Positions 11,761 to 24,008 of a stretch of DNA of 64,000 nucleotides are shown here, in pieces. Made by a program: the position numbers and the translations under genes. Below the pieces are notes generated by a model. That model ran no database searches. It had not been told where the DNA came from and saw nothing but the letters and a program-made list of their open reading frames with translations. This DNA is from Balaenoptera acutorostrata (Eukaryota > Chordata > Mammalia > Artiodactyla > Balaenopteridae): positions 79,571,985-79,635,984 of the forward strand of contig NC_080067.1 in NCBI RefSeq assembly GCF_949987535.1. The letters are read 5' to 3'. Each line of letters begins with the position of its first letter. Position 1 is the first letter of the stretch.

Positions 11761-12629
11761 GTACTATGTTGGAGGGAAGGTCAAAAGAATGGATATGAGA
11801 AGAGGTTGGAAGTCCCTATAAAGGCCAAGTGTAATGCCAATGAGTGAAGTGAGCCAGTTGTCGGAGAATCGCAGAAACTCTCTGAACTGGAACCCCCATG
11901 CCTCATCCAAAAAGGAAAGTCTCATCTTAGCTATAGTTGAATGTTGCCAAATATTCTGATTTTTTAATAAAGCTGGAATCTGCATTTTTAAGTACAATTT
12001 CCAATTTTTAAAATATTGGCAACAATTTTTTTTAATGTAAACATTACACGGGCCAAAAAAAAAAATTCTGTAGGCTAAATGTGGACTTTGGGTTTGTAAG
12101 TCCAGGCCTAAACTTGGGCAGTGGCTGTAGGGAATAAGGAGGTTGGGATTAGAGCCATGGTAAGGCAACAGAATCAGCACTACTCTGTTAGGGAGAGATC
12201 TAGGTTAACTCCATAAAAACTAGTTACTCTGTTAAAAATAATACATGACTTTCAGAAATTTTCAAACTTGAGAAAACTTTTTTTGTGAATTAAAAGTGAA
12301 AGAGCCTTTTAATGCAAATTATGATTTCCAATTTCCATTTATATAAAAAATATTCGTATTCAAACTTTCTCATATTTTCCTACCAAAGGGTTATACTTTT
12401 TAAGAAAGGGGCAGTGTTAGTTATTGGGATTTCAGTACCTTCTGTTTCTACAAATGTATGAACTTCATTTTTTGGCATATAGTATAATCCCAAATTAATG
12501 CCACATGATTTTAACATATATTTACATGAAAGTCAGTCAGCTTTTATCAGGAAATTCTAGAATTAAAATTGTAGTAAAAGTTCTAGAAAACAGGAATTTC
12601 CTCATATGTCCAAGACTGGGTTTACACTT

Positions 12630-12760
12630 TTTTTTTCATTTTTATTTTTTTGGCCACGCTGTGTGGCTTGTGGGGTCTTACTTCCCCGACCAGGGATTGA
12701 ACCTGGGCCCTCAGTAGTGAAAGCAAGGAGTCCCAACCACTGGACCACTAGGGAATTCCC
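12630..12760 (-). mobile_element. CHR-type SINE, short form
   Basis: Reverse complement with head 'gggaattccctagtggtcc'. TACACTT flanks both sides (12623-12629, 12761-12767). Confidence 0.88.
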
Positions 12761-13051
12761 TACACTTATTTTCTTTAAAGCAGTCAGTTAATAAGCATGA
12801 CAGTAACCTACACTAGCCATGTGCCCACTCCCCCATCCCATCCCTCTGCTTTCCCTCACCCCAGGTAGCCATATCTTAAATCCCTTGTTTATAATTCCAC
12901 TGCTTCTCTTTTAATATAGTTTCTTTGCATCTATCCATATTCCTAAAAATTATTTAAAAATTTTTTGTGTTCTAACTTTATAAAAAACGCTATTAAGCTG
13001 TATTTATTCTTTGAGGCCTTTTTTTTTTTTGCTTAATATTACAAAAAGATT

Positions 13052-13411
13052 TATTTTTATTTATTTATTTATTTTTATTTTTTTATTTTTGGCGGCGTTG
13101 GGTCTTCATTGCTGTGCATGGGCTTACTCTAGTTGCATTGAGCAGGAGCTACTCTTTATTGCAGTGCACAGGCTTCTCATTGCGGTGGCTTCTCTTGTTG
13201 CGGAGCACGGGCTCTAGGTGCGCAGGCTTCAGTAGTTGCAGCATGTGGGCTCAACAGTTGCGGTGCACGGGCTGTAGAGTGCAGGCTCAGTAGTTGTGGC
13301 ACACGGGCTTATTTGCTCCGTGGCATGTGGGATCTTCCCAGACCAGGGATCAAACCCATGTCCCTGCATTGGCAGGTGGATTTTTAACCACTGCGCCACC
13401 AGGGAAGTCCC
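13052..13411 (-). mobile_element. CHR-type SINE, full length
   Basis: ATTT-rich tail at left, head ending 'gggaagtccc' at right. AAAAGATTTATT/AAAATTTATT flank it, a probable target duplication. Confidence 0.9.
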
Positions 13412-13690
13412 AAAATTTATTTATATTGTGTATCACTATAATTCATTGATTTTGACTGCTATATAATAGTTCATTGTGTGAATACACCAGTTTATTCATG
13501 TTGCTTTCCACTGATGAGCATTTGGGTTGTTTCCAGGTTTTTGCTATTGTAAACAGCGCTGCTATGAATATTCTTTTACGTGTCACCTCTTGTACATAAG
13601 CAAGGGTTTCTCTTGGGTACATACCTAGAAGCAGAATTGCCAGGTCATAGGGTTATTGTCTGTTCTAGCTTTTGTTTTGAGTGATGGGTT
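13412..13690 (-). mobile_element. Old L1 ORF2 3' fragment
   Basis: Degenerate reverse-complement L1: 'tttgggttgtttccaggtttttgctattgtaaac' in pieces and 'gggtacatacctagaagcagaattgc'. Older than the TSD-flanked L1s in the window. Confidence 0.7.
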
Positions 13691-13718
13691 TGTAGGTGCA
13701 CAATTTTAAAAATAACTA

Positions 13719-13863
13719 GGGGACTTCCCTGGTGGTCCAGTGGGTAAGACTCCACGCTACCAATGCAAGGGGCCTGGGTTCGATCCCTGGTCGGGGAACT
13801 AGATCCCGCATGCATGCCGCAACTAAGACCCGGAGCAGCCAAAATAAATAAATAAATAAATAT
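13719..13863 (+). mobile_element. CHR-type SINE, short form
   Basis: Head 'ggacttccctggtggtcc' and tail of ATAA repeats; internal part deleted relative to the 200-bp form. The stretch 13864-15392 has no feature I can support. Confidence 0.88.
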
Positions 13864-15408
13864 TAAAAGTTATAAAAAATTAGTTATGAAACCATAACTA
13901 ATTATAATCAGTTATTTAAAATAACTAACAAATGAAAATGGGTCATGCTTGGAAAATGATGAGAGTATATCATGAACCAAGGATTGTGATTAACCCAATT
14001 TTGTGCATCTGGGATCCAAATGCAAAAGGTCAAAAATGCAAGACTATCTAGCATCAGGGTTCAATAGTGTCACATAAACGTAATGGCCTTACTTAGCAAC
14101 TGCTTGCTGAATTAATATTTTAAAAGTCAAAAAATCTAAAGAACTTTATTGATCTTGATTAATCTGTTTGTTTTCAAGATTTACCAGGATGCAATTTTTA
14201 TACAAATGGTAGTTGGTCCTAGAGTACCACTGGCAGAAAGCAAATTTCACTCAATAATCATTTATTCAAATAACAGATTTTTAAAGCTCATGACACTTAT
14301 TTGCCAAAAGTTTGGTTTTAAGAAATAGTCTTCTTGAATATATTCAACAAATATCAATTATAGTCAGGAATATTTTCTTTTTATTATATTCACTAAAATT
14401 ATTCTTAGCAGCATTTTTTAAAATATTAAAAATTTTAATGCTAAGGGATGTCGCCCACTTGCCAAGTCAAAAGCAATTTGAGCATCAAAATGAGTTAATT
14501 CATGATATGTCTACATATCTACATTCTTTTCAAAGGTAAGCATGACCCTTACACTCTGCACCCCTTTGCTTTTCAGAAGAGAATTTTTGAACATGAAATG
14601 AGTCTGTGAATTTCTACGGAAATGTATATGTATATATAAATAAGTATGCAAATAAATAAATAAATAGAAAAAGGAAGGAAGAAAGGGGGCGGGGAGGTAA
14701 AGCTCTTTTCACAGTAGAATGTCAGCTTATGAATGTAGAGGAATGATAGTGTTAGAAAATCACTGTTTTGTAGCCACCATCATAATAATTGATTCAGGCA
14801 AGAATCATCAATGGACGCTAAAGCCGTCAGTGAAATTTGTTCCGAAACAGAATATTTACACAGTCTCGAACCATCTCCCCAAAGATTACTTATACATTAT
14901 ATATGGGGGGAAAAGTATCTTTACAATGAAGAAATCTGGCAGACATCACCTTAACCAAGTGACTAAAGATCACCAATAAGACAAAATGACATCATGTGCC
15001 TTCTGATGTTAAGTACTGAGAATGAGCCAACATCACTTAGGTAGTATCCTTGACAAAAGTGAATAACTCAAATCTAATCATAGGCTGACAATAAGACAAA
15101 ATCAAATTGAAGGATAAGCTATGCACCAATTCCTTCAATCTTCAAAAATGTAAATATCATAAAAGACTAAGAAAGGCTGACAAACTTTTTATGCTGAAAG
15201 GAGACAAAAGAGGCAGGACAAAGAAATGCAACATATGAAACTGGACTGGATCCTAGATTGGAAAAAAAAATTGTTACAAAGGATAATTATTTATTAGGAT
15301 AGTTGGCAAAATTTGAATATGGACTATACATCAGAGAATAGAACTGCATCAATGTTAAATTCCTGAATTTGATCATTTTACCTTTGTTATATAAAAGAAT
15401 ATACTTAG

Positions 15409-15732
15409 GACTTCCCTGGTGGCGCAGTGGTTGAGAATCTGCCTGCTAATGCAGGGGACACGAGTTCGAGCCCTGGTCTGGGAAGATCCCACATGCCGCG
15501 GAGCAGCTGGGCCCGTGAGCCACAATTACTGAGCCTGCGTGTCTGGAGCCTGTGCTCCGCAACAAGAGAGGCCACGATAGTAAGAGGCCCGCGCACAGCG
15601 ATGAAGAGTGGCCCCCACTTGCCACAACTAGAGAAAGCCCTTGCACAGAAACGAAGACCCAACATAGCCATAAATTAAAAATAAATAAATGAATAAATAA
15701 ATAAAAAAAAAATTAAAAAAAAAAAAAAAAAA
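15409..15732 (+). mobile_element. CHR-type SINE, full length, young
   Basis: Near-consensus long SINE with a tail over 30 bases of almost pure A. Target duplication of 16 bp, AAAAGAATATACTTAG, at 15393-15408 and 15733-15748. Confidence 0.95.
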
Positions 15733-15888
15733 AAAAGAATATACTTAGAGGTATATTCTATAGAGTCATGATGTATGCAACTTACTTTCAGATTGTCCAA
15801 CAGCATGAGGAGCCTAGAATCCTGGCTCTTCAGAGCTTTCCTAGACTACCAATCTACCTATTGCAAGTTGAGGAAATTGAAGATATAT

Positions 15889-16247
15889 ATATATATTTTT
15901 GTAATTTATTTTATTTATTTATTTTTGGTTGCGATGGGTCTTCATTGCTGCACGCAGGTTTTCTCTAGTTGCGGCGAGCAGGGTCTACTTTTCACTGTGG
16001 TGCACGGGCTTCTCTTTGTGGTGGTTTTTCTTGTTGCGGAGCACAGGCTGTAGGTGCGCGGGCTGCAGTAGTTGTGGCACGTGGGCTCAGTAGCTGTGGC
16101 TCACGGGTTCTAGAGTGCAGGCTCAGTAGTTGTAGCACAAGGGCTTAGTTGCTCTGCAGCATATGGGATCTTCCCGGACCAGGGCTCGAACCCGTGTCCC
16201 CTGCATTGGCAGGTGGATTCTTAACCACTACGCCACCAGCGAAGTCC
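15889..16247 (-). mobile_element. CHR-type SINE, full length
   Basis: Reverse complement, ending 'gcgaagtcc'. Target duplication GAAGATATAT at 15879-15888 and 16248-16257. Confidence 0.93.
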
Positions 16248-16999
16248 GAAGATATATTTTTTAAAAGAAACAATCTTTACATAACTAGGGGGAAATTGTG
16301 TGATTTATGTAAATTTGTGTAGCTTTAGAAAATCCCACAATTAGTCATTCAGTGAATTGACCTAGAACCTTTGGTTGACAGGACCCCTGCCCTGCCCAGA
16401 GAAGACAAGGCCTAATAAGGAGTGGGCTAGAGGTCCAACCTCTGAGCCCAGGAAGAATTCCCCTTCAAGTTCCCCTGTCTATCCAAGCAGGTTACCTGCT
16501 AGTCAGAGAAAACTGAGGGCCAGGGACCTGGAGACTAGTAATGCCTCCAGCTATGCCTGCTATCCTGCGTGTCATGTCCTTGGCTGTAACACTGTACTGT
16601 GTAGCACAGTGTCTTGCCCAGAGTAGGGACTCAAACTCTGTTTGAATACATGAATGAATGAATCCTGAGATTAAAAGGCAGAAGACTAGAACAGCTATAA
16701 ACACTTAAAACAAAAGAAAAGGGCAACATAAAAGAGAAAGAGGAAGCTGTAGCAAGGTGGCAAGAAAAGCTACCACAGCAGAAAACAGTGGCAAAGGGGG
16801 TAATGAGAAGAATTGAGCAGAAAAGAGAAGAAAAACTGTACTGTACATACAAGTAGCTTAAGGGAGTTAGGTATAATAATAATAGTCATACCTAATACAT
16901 ACTATAACCACATATAATACAAATTATACCTAGCTCCCTTATTATTCCAGTGTAATACAAATTACATCAACATACGAATTCTAAAAATACTCTTCTGAA

Positions 17000-17835
17000 A
17001 AGCAAAAGAGCTGATACCAAAATCAGGCACAGACATTACAAGAAAAGGAAATCACACATCAATATCACTCATGAAAACAGAAACAATATCCTTGACAAAA
17101 TATTAGCAAACCAAATCCAATAATATATAAAAAGGATAATATACCATGACCAAGTAGGTTTATCCTAGAAATGCAAGGGTGGTTCAACATTTGAAAACCA
17201 GCCAATATAATTTACCATATTAATAAATTTAAAAAGAAAAACCATTTGGTCATCTCAGATGCAGAAAAAGCATTAGATAAAATTCAACATTCACTCATAA
17301 CTAAAACTCTCAGCAAACCAGTAGAAGGGAACTTCCTCAGCCTGATAAAGGGCATCAACAAAAAAATCTAACATTATACTTAATGGTGAAAGACTGAATG
17401 CTTTCCCCCTGGGGCTGGGAACTAGTCAAAGATGTCCACTTTCACCATTCCTGTTTAACATGGTACTGGAGTCCCCAGTCAGTGTAATAAGGCAAGAAAA
17501 ATAATAAAAGGCATACAGATTTGAAACAATTATGCTGAGTGAAACAATCCAGATACAAAAAAGAGTATATACTATATGATTCCATTTATATAAAATTCTA
17601 AAAAATGCAAATTAATCTATAGTGACAGAAAACATCAGTGGTTGCTTACTTAGGTTGAGGTTGGGGGGAGGAATTACACAGGAGCACAGGAAAACTTTTG
17701 GGGATGATAATATTTATTATTCTGATTATGGCGGTATTTTCACAGGTATATATTTCACACCTGTATAAACTGCACACTTTAAGTATGTGTCTTTTATTGT
17801 CTGTCAATTATATCTCAATAAAGCTGAAAAAAGGG
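17000..17835 (+). mobile_element. Old L1 with internal deletion
   Basis: Carries ORF2 reverse-transcriptase-region sequence (gaccaagtaggtttatcc, then 'atgcagaaaaagcatt', then 'tttcaccattcctgtttaac') and then jumps near 17520 to the 3' end ('ttatgctgagtgaaacaatcc', tail at about 17825). A degenerate fossil without an open frame. Confidence 0.8.
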
Positions 17836-17973
17836 GGGACTTAAAAGATATATCAAACTAATAAAGTTAAGGGTTAAATATATGAGTTGTGCTTACCTTT
17901 GAAGAGAATATAGATCTCTATGCACACTGTGAAAAGAGAGCTGGAACATGTTAATAGAAAAGTATGATGTTGT

Positions 17974-18210
17974 TAAGGTTGCCAGATTTAGCAAATAAAA
18001 ATATTAGACTCCCAGTTAAATTTTACTTTCAGATAAACAACGAATAATTGTTTAGTATAAATACATCCTAAATATTACATGCGATATTCTGTGGCAAAAA
18101 AAAAAAATCCTGTTTTTCTGAAACCTGGGACAAAACTTATACTAAACAATTGTTCATTGTTTATCTGAAATTCATATTTAACTGGTCCTGTATTTTATCT
18201 GGCAATCCTA
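17974..18210. mobile_element. Palindromic hAT-type MITE with perfect 8-bp target duplication
   Basis: A 237-bp element whose halves are imperfect inverted copies: left TAAGGTTGCCAGAT, right ATCTGGCAATCCTA, and inner arms 'cagataaacaacgaataattg' facing 'caattgttcattgtttatctg'. GATGTTGT flanks both ends (17966-17973, 18211-18218), the 8-bp duplication expected of hAT transposition. Confidence 0.85.
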
Positions 18211-18324
18211 GATGTTGTCTGATCTACATTGTATGAAATCAAGCCTCCAGAAAGGGCAGCTGCTTGAATTCTATGTTTATTTTGACTTAGATGAAGCTGC
18301 TGAATTGAAGAAAAAGGCTGTCCA

Positions 18325-18486
18325 CTCAGTGTCCAGCACAGTGCCTTATTCACAGTACATGCTCAGAAAACGTTTTTTGCTTTGCAAGCTATGTGAAGAT
18401 AGGGACGGCATCCATCTTGCTCACCATTTTATCCCCAGGGCCTATTACAATGCCTGGTGCTCAATGAATATAGGATTAAATGAATA
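18325..18486 (+). mobile_element. L2 3'-end fragments
   Basis: 'gacggcatccatcttgctcacc' in degenerate form, then 'atccccagggcctattacaatgcctggtgctcaatgaat' in pieces, the L2 3' end. A partial extra copy (cagtgtccagcacagtgcc) precedes it. The open frame across 18212-18487 is thus a repeat. Confidence 0.65.
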
Positions 18487-19089
18487 GCTGCCTCTCGTGC
18501 CCCAGAAAATTGCAGGGTTGACCTTTTAACTCCAGCCCTGTAGCTGACTGGTCAACTTCTTGGACAAGCCCCAGTTCTGATTTCTTGGCTTTTCTCCCTC
18601 TTCACTGTTGCTGTGTGTCTCAGGTTGCTCTTTTGCTTTGTATTGTTTTGTGTGTGGCTGACCTATCCTTAACTCCAATGCCTCTTGTTTTCTTGTTTTT
18701 CCCTTTGGAATCAGGGTGCTCTGAGACTCTGAGACCCTCAGCCCTTGGAGAAATCTGAAAGTCTGAAATACAACAGCTAGGATTGCTTCATGAAACCTTG
18801 GAGCATGTTCCCTCTAGAGCTAAGGAGATTTGGTATGGGGCTTCAGTTTTGGGGAGAAGACCAGGATAAAAGGGAATCTTTATAAATTGATGTGGGAAGG
18901 ATTTTGCACATTTGGGATTTTTATTATCTGTCCTATACTGCCTGAAGTACAAAATGTATCCGAACTCTAAATGCATTAATTTTCTTCCATAAAATTAAGA
19001 ACTGAATCCAATGATCCTCCCTGTAGTTTGCTCCTACAAATAAGTAGAGATTGCAGAAGTTATTTCTAGTGAGAGAAGGATAGTATGTA

Positions 19090-19310
19090 GAAAAGTGTCT
19101 TGTGCTTAGAAGATTTTAGAACTGTAAGGAATCTTAGAAATAATTAAGTATAACATATATTTAGTATAACTACTTCTTGTTTTGAAGATGATTATGAGGC
19201 CCAGACACTCTCCCAAGTTCACAAGGTGAATGACTGAAGTGAGTGAAACCACTCAATAAAACCTAGGTCTCTCTTGTACTTCTCTACAATCGAGTTCCCT
19301 AGTTCTTAGC
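19090..19310 (-). mobile_element. MIR-like fragment
   Basis: 'gaggcccagacactctcccaagttcacaaggtgaatg' in parts and 'aaacctaggtctctc' match the reverse-complement MIR family layout; strongly diverged. The surrounding 18490-19090 and 19310-20070 show nothing else. Confidence 0.45.
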
Positions 19311-20069
19311 AGTTGGGAAAGGGGTGGCAGCTGCAGAGTGGAATAGTAATAAAATCAAGCACATTGTGCTAAGAGCATACACGATACTCTCCTTGACATG
19401 CTGAATATTGTTCATGGGTCTTTTTGAGTCCAAACCTTCCTCCACCATTTAAGTTTCTTGCATCCCTTTATAGGTGCCTCTTCAGCTGATTCACTCGTCT
19501 CACATGGTTGTATTTTTGTCTTGGGGAAAAAAATAAAGTATAGATAAGCTATTGTGGGTTTGAGATACTTTAGGTCACTTGTTCGTTTCTATGCAAAGAG
19601 AACTTTTAGGAAGTGCAGAGGGGGGCAGAGATTTCTAAATGAACAGAATACCTGCCCCTAATTTTTTTCTTAGATGCAAATGTCTTAGTTTAAGCTGCTA
19701 TGAGGATGATATAACCTAAATGCTTCCACACAAGCGCAGTTATCTGGAGCAGAAGGCGGTAAGAAAGAGAGAATATCAGGTTTTGTTAACAGAAAAAAAA
19801 GTTACTATGCAGGAATTCATCAAATATTAATAAGTTTTCCCATAGGGATGATTAGAAAGAAAATGAATCCCCCTATCAATTCCCAACGCAAGTGAATTAG
19901 AGAAAAATGCAGCCAAATAAGCAGAGGTACTTACCGCTCTCCCGAGGGAAGGTGATGTCTTAATAAGGTACCGTGCAAAATGTTTTCAGAGCGCCGGCTG
20001 AGAAGTGGTACAGATACGCGAAACGTTAGCATTTACTTTTATTAGTATGCTGACGCAAGTAGTATCAGT

Positions 20070-21330
20070 GCAGCCTCTGCTTTGCGTCCGGACGTGTCGC
20101 TCGCGTGCTGGCCGTGGAGAGGGGAGCTGGGGCGCAGTTCTGCAGTCCACGCTCGCAGCCTCTGGGGCTGCTCTGCAGTGGGGGTGTGAAAGGTTCGTGT
20201 GTACCAAAGCTTAGGGGGCCTTTCTGTAGCAGGAGGGACTCGAAGGGCACGGAGGAACATGATCTCATTTAAGGCATGTGATACTGAGGTGTTCAGGGTC
20301 CAGCATAATTTGGGCGGAAAGGCTAACTGCTAAACCAGCGGCCCTCGAGAGCGGCCAGAGCAGCGGGTGCAATGTTTCCTCCGGTTCGGTAAGAGGCGCT
20401 AGGGGCGAGTCCGGGGCCCGGGGCCACTCTCGCCGGCCGCTCGTCTCTGGGTTCCTCCCCCAGCCCTCCGCCGCGGGTGGGAGAGGGCGCAGCCAGCACG
20501 CGTGCGCGCTCCGTCTGTGCGGCTAGTCTGCGTGCGTGAGTGGGAGGTGGCAGGCCTCAGCCCCTGGCTTTCTTCGCTGAGTGTTCCAGCGCGACGTCTC
20601 CAGCTATGAACCGGTTTGGTACCCGGTTAATGGGAGCCACCGCGACCCCGCCGCCGCCGCCGCCGAAAGCCCGCAGCAATGAAAACCTGGACAAAATTGA
20701 TATGTCTTTGGGTGAGGAGCCGAGTCGCACCGAGTTGGAGTGGGAGGAGGTGTGGGTGGAACCAAGTACCGCGGTTTGTGGGGGAAGGGGTGGTTGGCCG
20801 CAGTTGTCGATGGAGTTTTCTTACGGGTGGGCGGAACCAAGCGGGGGCCGGTGGGGACGGGGGAGCGCTTTCTGGCGTCAGGATCGAGCCCGGGGGCCTC
20901 GGGCGTCCCCTCGGCGGGGCTGTGTCTGAGGGGACGGGGGGCGCTTCGGGCCGGGAGGTTGGGAAGGCAGAGGAGTGCCGAACCTGTTTCCGCCCCCCCC
21001 TCAAAGGGGAGCCGCCACTCGCGGGTGACCCCGGCTCTTTGTGAGGAAAACTCCGCGGGTTTCACCTCAGGCTTGTGCGCGGTGGGCGTTATCGGGGGGC
21101 GAGGGCAAGGGTCGGACGGAGCCGTCCTTTCTGAGGAAGCTCTTCGAGAGCCCAGCGGGTTCGGTTAAATCCGTGGTTCCCGAGAAGGGCTGGTTGGGCG
21201 TTTTATGCGCCCGGGCCTGCGCCTGGCGCCGCACAGAAGCGTCAAGACGCCCCGAGAGTTGGCCATTTCTGACGGGCCCCGGACGGCCGGGCCACCGCGG
21301 GGCTGGGGCGCTTGACAGAAAGAAAAGATA
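20070..21330. promoter_or_regulatory. FYTTD1: FYTTD1 CpG-island promoter and exon 1 region
   Basis: About 1.2 kb of CpG-dense DNA surrounds the FYTTD1 start codon at 20606 and extends 600 bases into intron 1. No TATA box is evident. A CGCGTGCGCGC run near 20500 resembles an NRF1 half-site array. From memory, some human RUBCN transcripts start near this promoter on the opposite strand, so a divergent arrangement is possible. Nothing in the sequence proves it. Confidence 0.75.
20606..20711 (+). CDS. FYTTD1: FYTTD1 exon 1, coding part
   Basis: Encodes residues 1-35 plus one base of codon 36, starting [14 protein letters not shown]. The donor is G|GTGAGG. The ATG lies in the CpG island and matches the family start; an in-frame upstream ATG at 20540 is in probable 5' UTR. 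The UAP56-binding motif begins in this exon and is split by intron 1 after its SL residues. Confidence 0.95.
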
Positions 21331-23973
21331 GGAAGGACTTCGTGGGATGGTGGTGTATTAGGCGGTGCCTAGAAAAGCACATTCTCCTCATCCAGTCCTT
21401 CAAGCTAGCGATTAGAAAAAAACGAAGCGAAAACCGAAGGAGGGTTTACGTGGGTTGATGGGAAGCCAAGTAAAGCATAGGATCTAAGAGAGTGGGGTGG
21501 TTTGGTGACGATTAGGTAAAAAGCAGGGAGATTGGCGATTCAATTAAAAATTCAGACCTAACACCACTGAGGCACTAGTCTCTGTGTTTGGCTTGGTTGG
21601 TTTAAAAGTAATAACGTTTTTGTCGGGATTCAGGTTTTGGTATTAAATGTGGTTAGCTCTGCCTGAGGCCTACAATTTTTCGGATATTTGAAAAGTACCC
21701 GACTAGGGGATACAGAGGTGTAACTTTTACGAGGACAATATTTTTCTTTTTTGTTGTGGTTTTTCTGCAAAGTTCGTAGTCAAAAGTCAAGAACTCTTGG
21801 TTTCTGTGTTTGTCTTAAGTTAGAACCCAAGATGGGAATTAAGCAAATCATCAGAAATCATAGGTTTGGCCTCAAGTCTTGCCTTACTGCTAGTCAGTAG
21901 TGACCTCTAAAGAAATGAGAGGTCTTTTGAATTAAAGCCAAGAAAAAATATAATAACGAATATTTATTGAGTGTTTACTACTCGCCAAGCACTGGACTAA
22001 GCATTTTATATGTGTTAAATTATCCCGATAATAATCCTATGAGATACTTACTCCTAATGATAAAGAGCATGCATGGAATCCCGAATCCCAGACTGTCTCA
22101 GTTCAAATCCTGCTTCTGCCACTTATGAGCCATTTGATCTTGGGCAAATTGCTTCTCAGTACCTCATCTGTAAAAAGGTGAGACACTACCTCAGACGGTT
22201 GCTGTAAGTATTAAATAAGTCAATAGGCATATGTAAACTGCTCAGAACAGTACCTGGTACACAGTAAGCACCATATTTACATATATACACGCACATACTG
22301 TATAAGCCGTTGTTGTTATTCCCATTTTACAAAACCTGAGGCATAGAGAAATTAAATAACTTGCCCACAGTCATACAGCAAGTAAGTGATGGAGTCAGGA
22401 TTTCAGTCTGGTTCTAGAGCACCAAGCTCTAGATGTAGGAAGTGTTAACCATGTAGTGTCGTAAGCATTACATTTCTTAAGTTTCTAAGTTCTTTGTATG
22501 TATTTTCTTCAGTGATTAGGATGTTCAAATGAAGAAAACTGAGGGATAATTCTCTTTGAAGATAGAAATGAAGTGCAGTGGATAGCTAAAAGAGAGATTG
22601 GTCTCTCTTCTCCCTTAAGAACATACAGCATTCTGTCAGGTGCCCTTTTTTTTTTTTAGATGCCTTGTTTTGTTTTAGTGAGAATTTTACAGAGATGTGA
22701 TGAAGAGATAGGTATTTTAGGCAATTATTATGCTTTGTGAATATCCCATTTTATCCAGTGTGCATAGGTTTTAGAATCTAATTTTTTGTTTTGTTTTTAA
22801 TTGTGGTTCTATCAAGTTTATGTGAATATTCATATGGAATTATCTACCAAGGTTACCAATAGCTGGCCTCATTGTGGCTCAATTTCTTAATTTTTTTTAA
22901 AAAAATCTTTCTTTCTTTGGCTGTGCCAGGTCTTAGTTGCGGCACGTGGGGTCTTCGTTGCTGTGTGCCAGATCTTTAGTTGCAGCATGCGGGAATCTTT
23001 TAGTTGCGGCATGCGGGCTCTTAGTTGCGGCGTGAAGGATCTAGTTCCCTGACCAAGGATGGAGCCTGGGTTCCCTGCATTGGGAATGCAGTCTTAACTG
23101 CTGGACCACCAGGGAAGTCCCTCAGTATCTTAGTTTGAAAATGGGTATTATAATAGTTATTTCATAGAATTATTGTGAGAATTGAATGAATACATGTTTT
23201 CAGAACAATCCTATTAGTACTCAGTTACTACTATTACTGTTATTGTTATCACATGTATACCCCTAGTTTTTTATAAAAGTAGTTCATAATGGATTTTTTT
23301 TTAAATTTCTGATACCCTGTCTACTCCTCGATTAGGAGAAAGCCATTATCTTCTTTTAGATTGCAAGAATCCTCTCTGTCATGGTAGCTCCATTTAACTT
23401 GAGGATTTAGATAATAAAATGTTTAAATAGAAAACATAATTTTATGTTTGATATGCTTTGCTACGTTTAACTTTTAGTTATGTTTATACTGTATAACGCT
23501 CTGTTTTTAAATCAGCCTGGTTAGTCAAAATTATACTCTGCCTTTTTTTATTTTGTGGTTCCCCAGACCAAGTTCATTTTTGGGGGGTACTCTAATGGCT
23601 CTGAGATCTCAGACTTCTGGTGAAGAATAAGTAGCACCCTGTTAGAGGAAAGTAGTGTTTCAAAAGTGGTGTCTAACTATTCCCTTTCTGCTTACTGAGA
23701 ATTTAACATGTTCATGGCTCTGATATTTGTGAAATCTTTGTATTTTGTAAAAAACTGTTTTTGAGTGTCTAACTTTGATGAACTTTTTTGTAGCTGAGGG
23801 ATGGATCTCAAGGTAACAAACTACTTTGAAGGGATTTGAATTATTTTCTATGAATATTTAAATGTAGTTTAGAGTCTTAGAGATTAGAGATTGGTGCACT
23901 GCAACGAAGAGTAACCCCCACTTGCAGCAACTAGAGAAAGCCCGCAAGCAGCCACGAAGACTCACTGCAGACA

Positions 23974-24008
<35 letters not shown>

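Noticed and set aside
18212..18487. 91-codon frame next to the MITE
   Set aside because: It begins in the MITE's target duplication and runs into L2 3' sequence.
20604..21065. Minus-strand 153-codon frame over the FYTTD1 promoter
   Set aside because: GC-rich, Pro/Arg-rich, without recognisable motifs. It could overlap a long RUBCN 5' exon but nothing shows it is translated.
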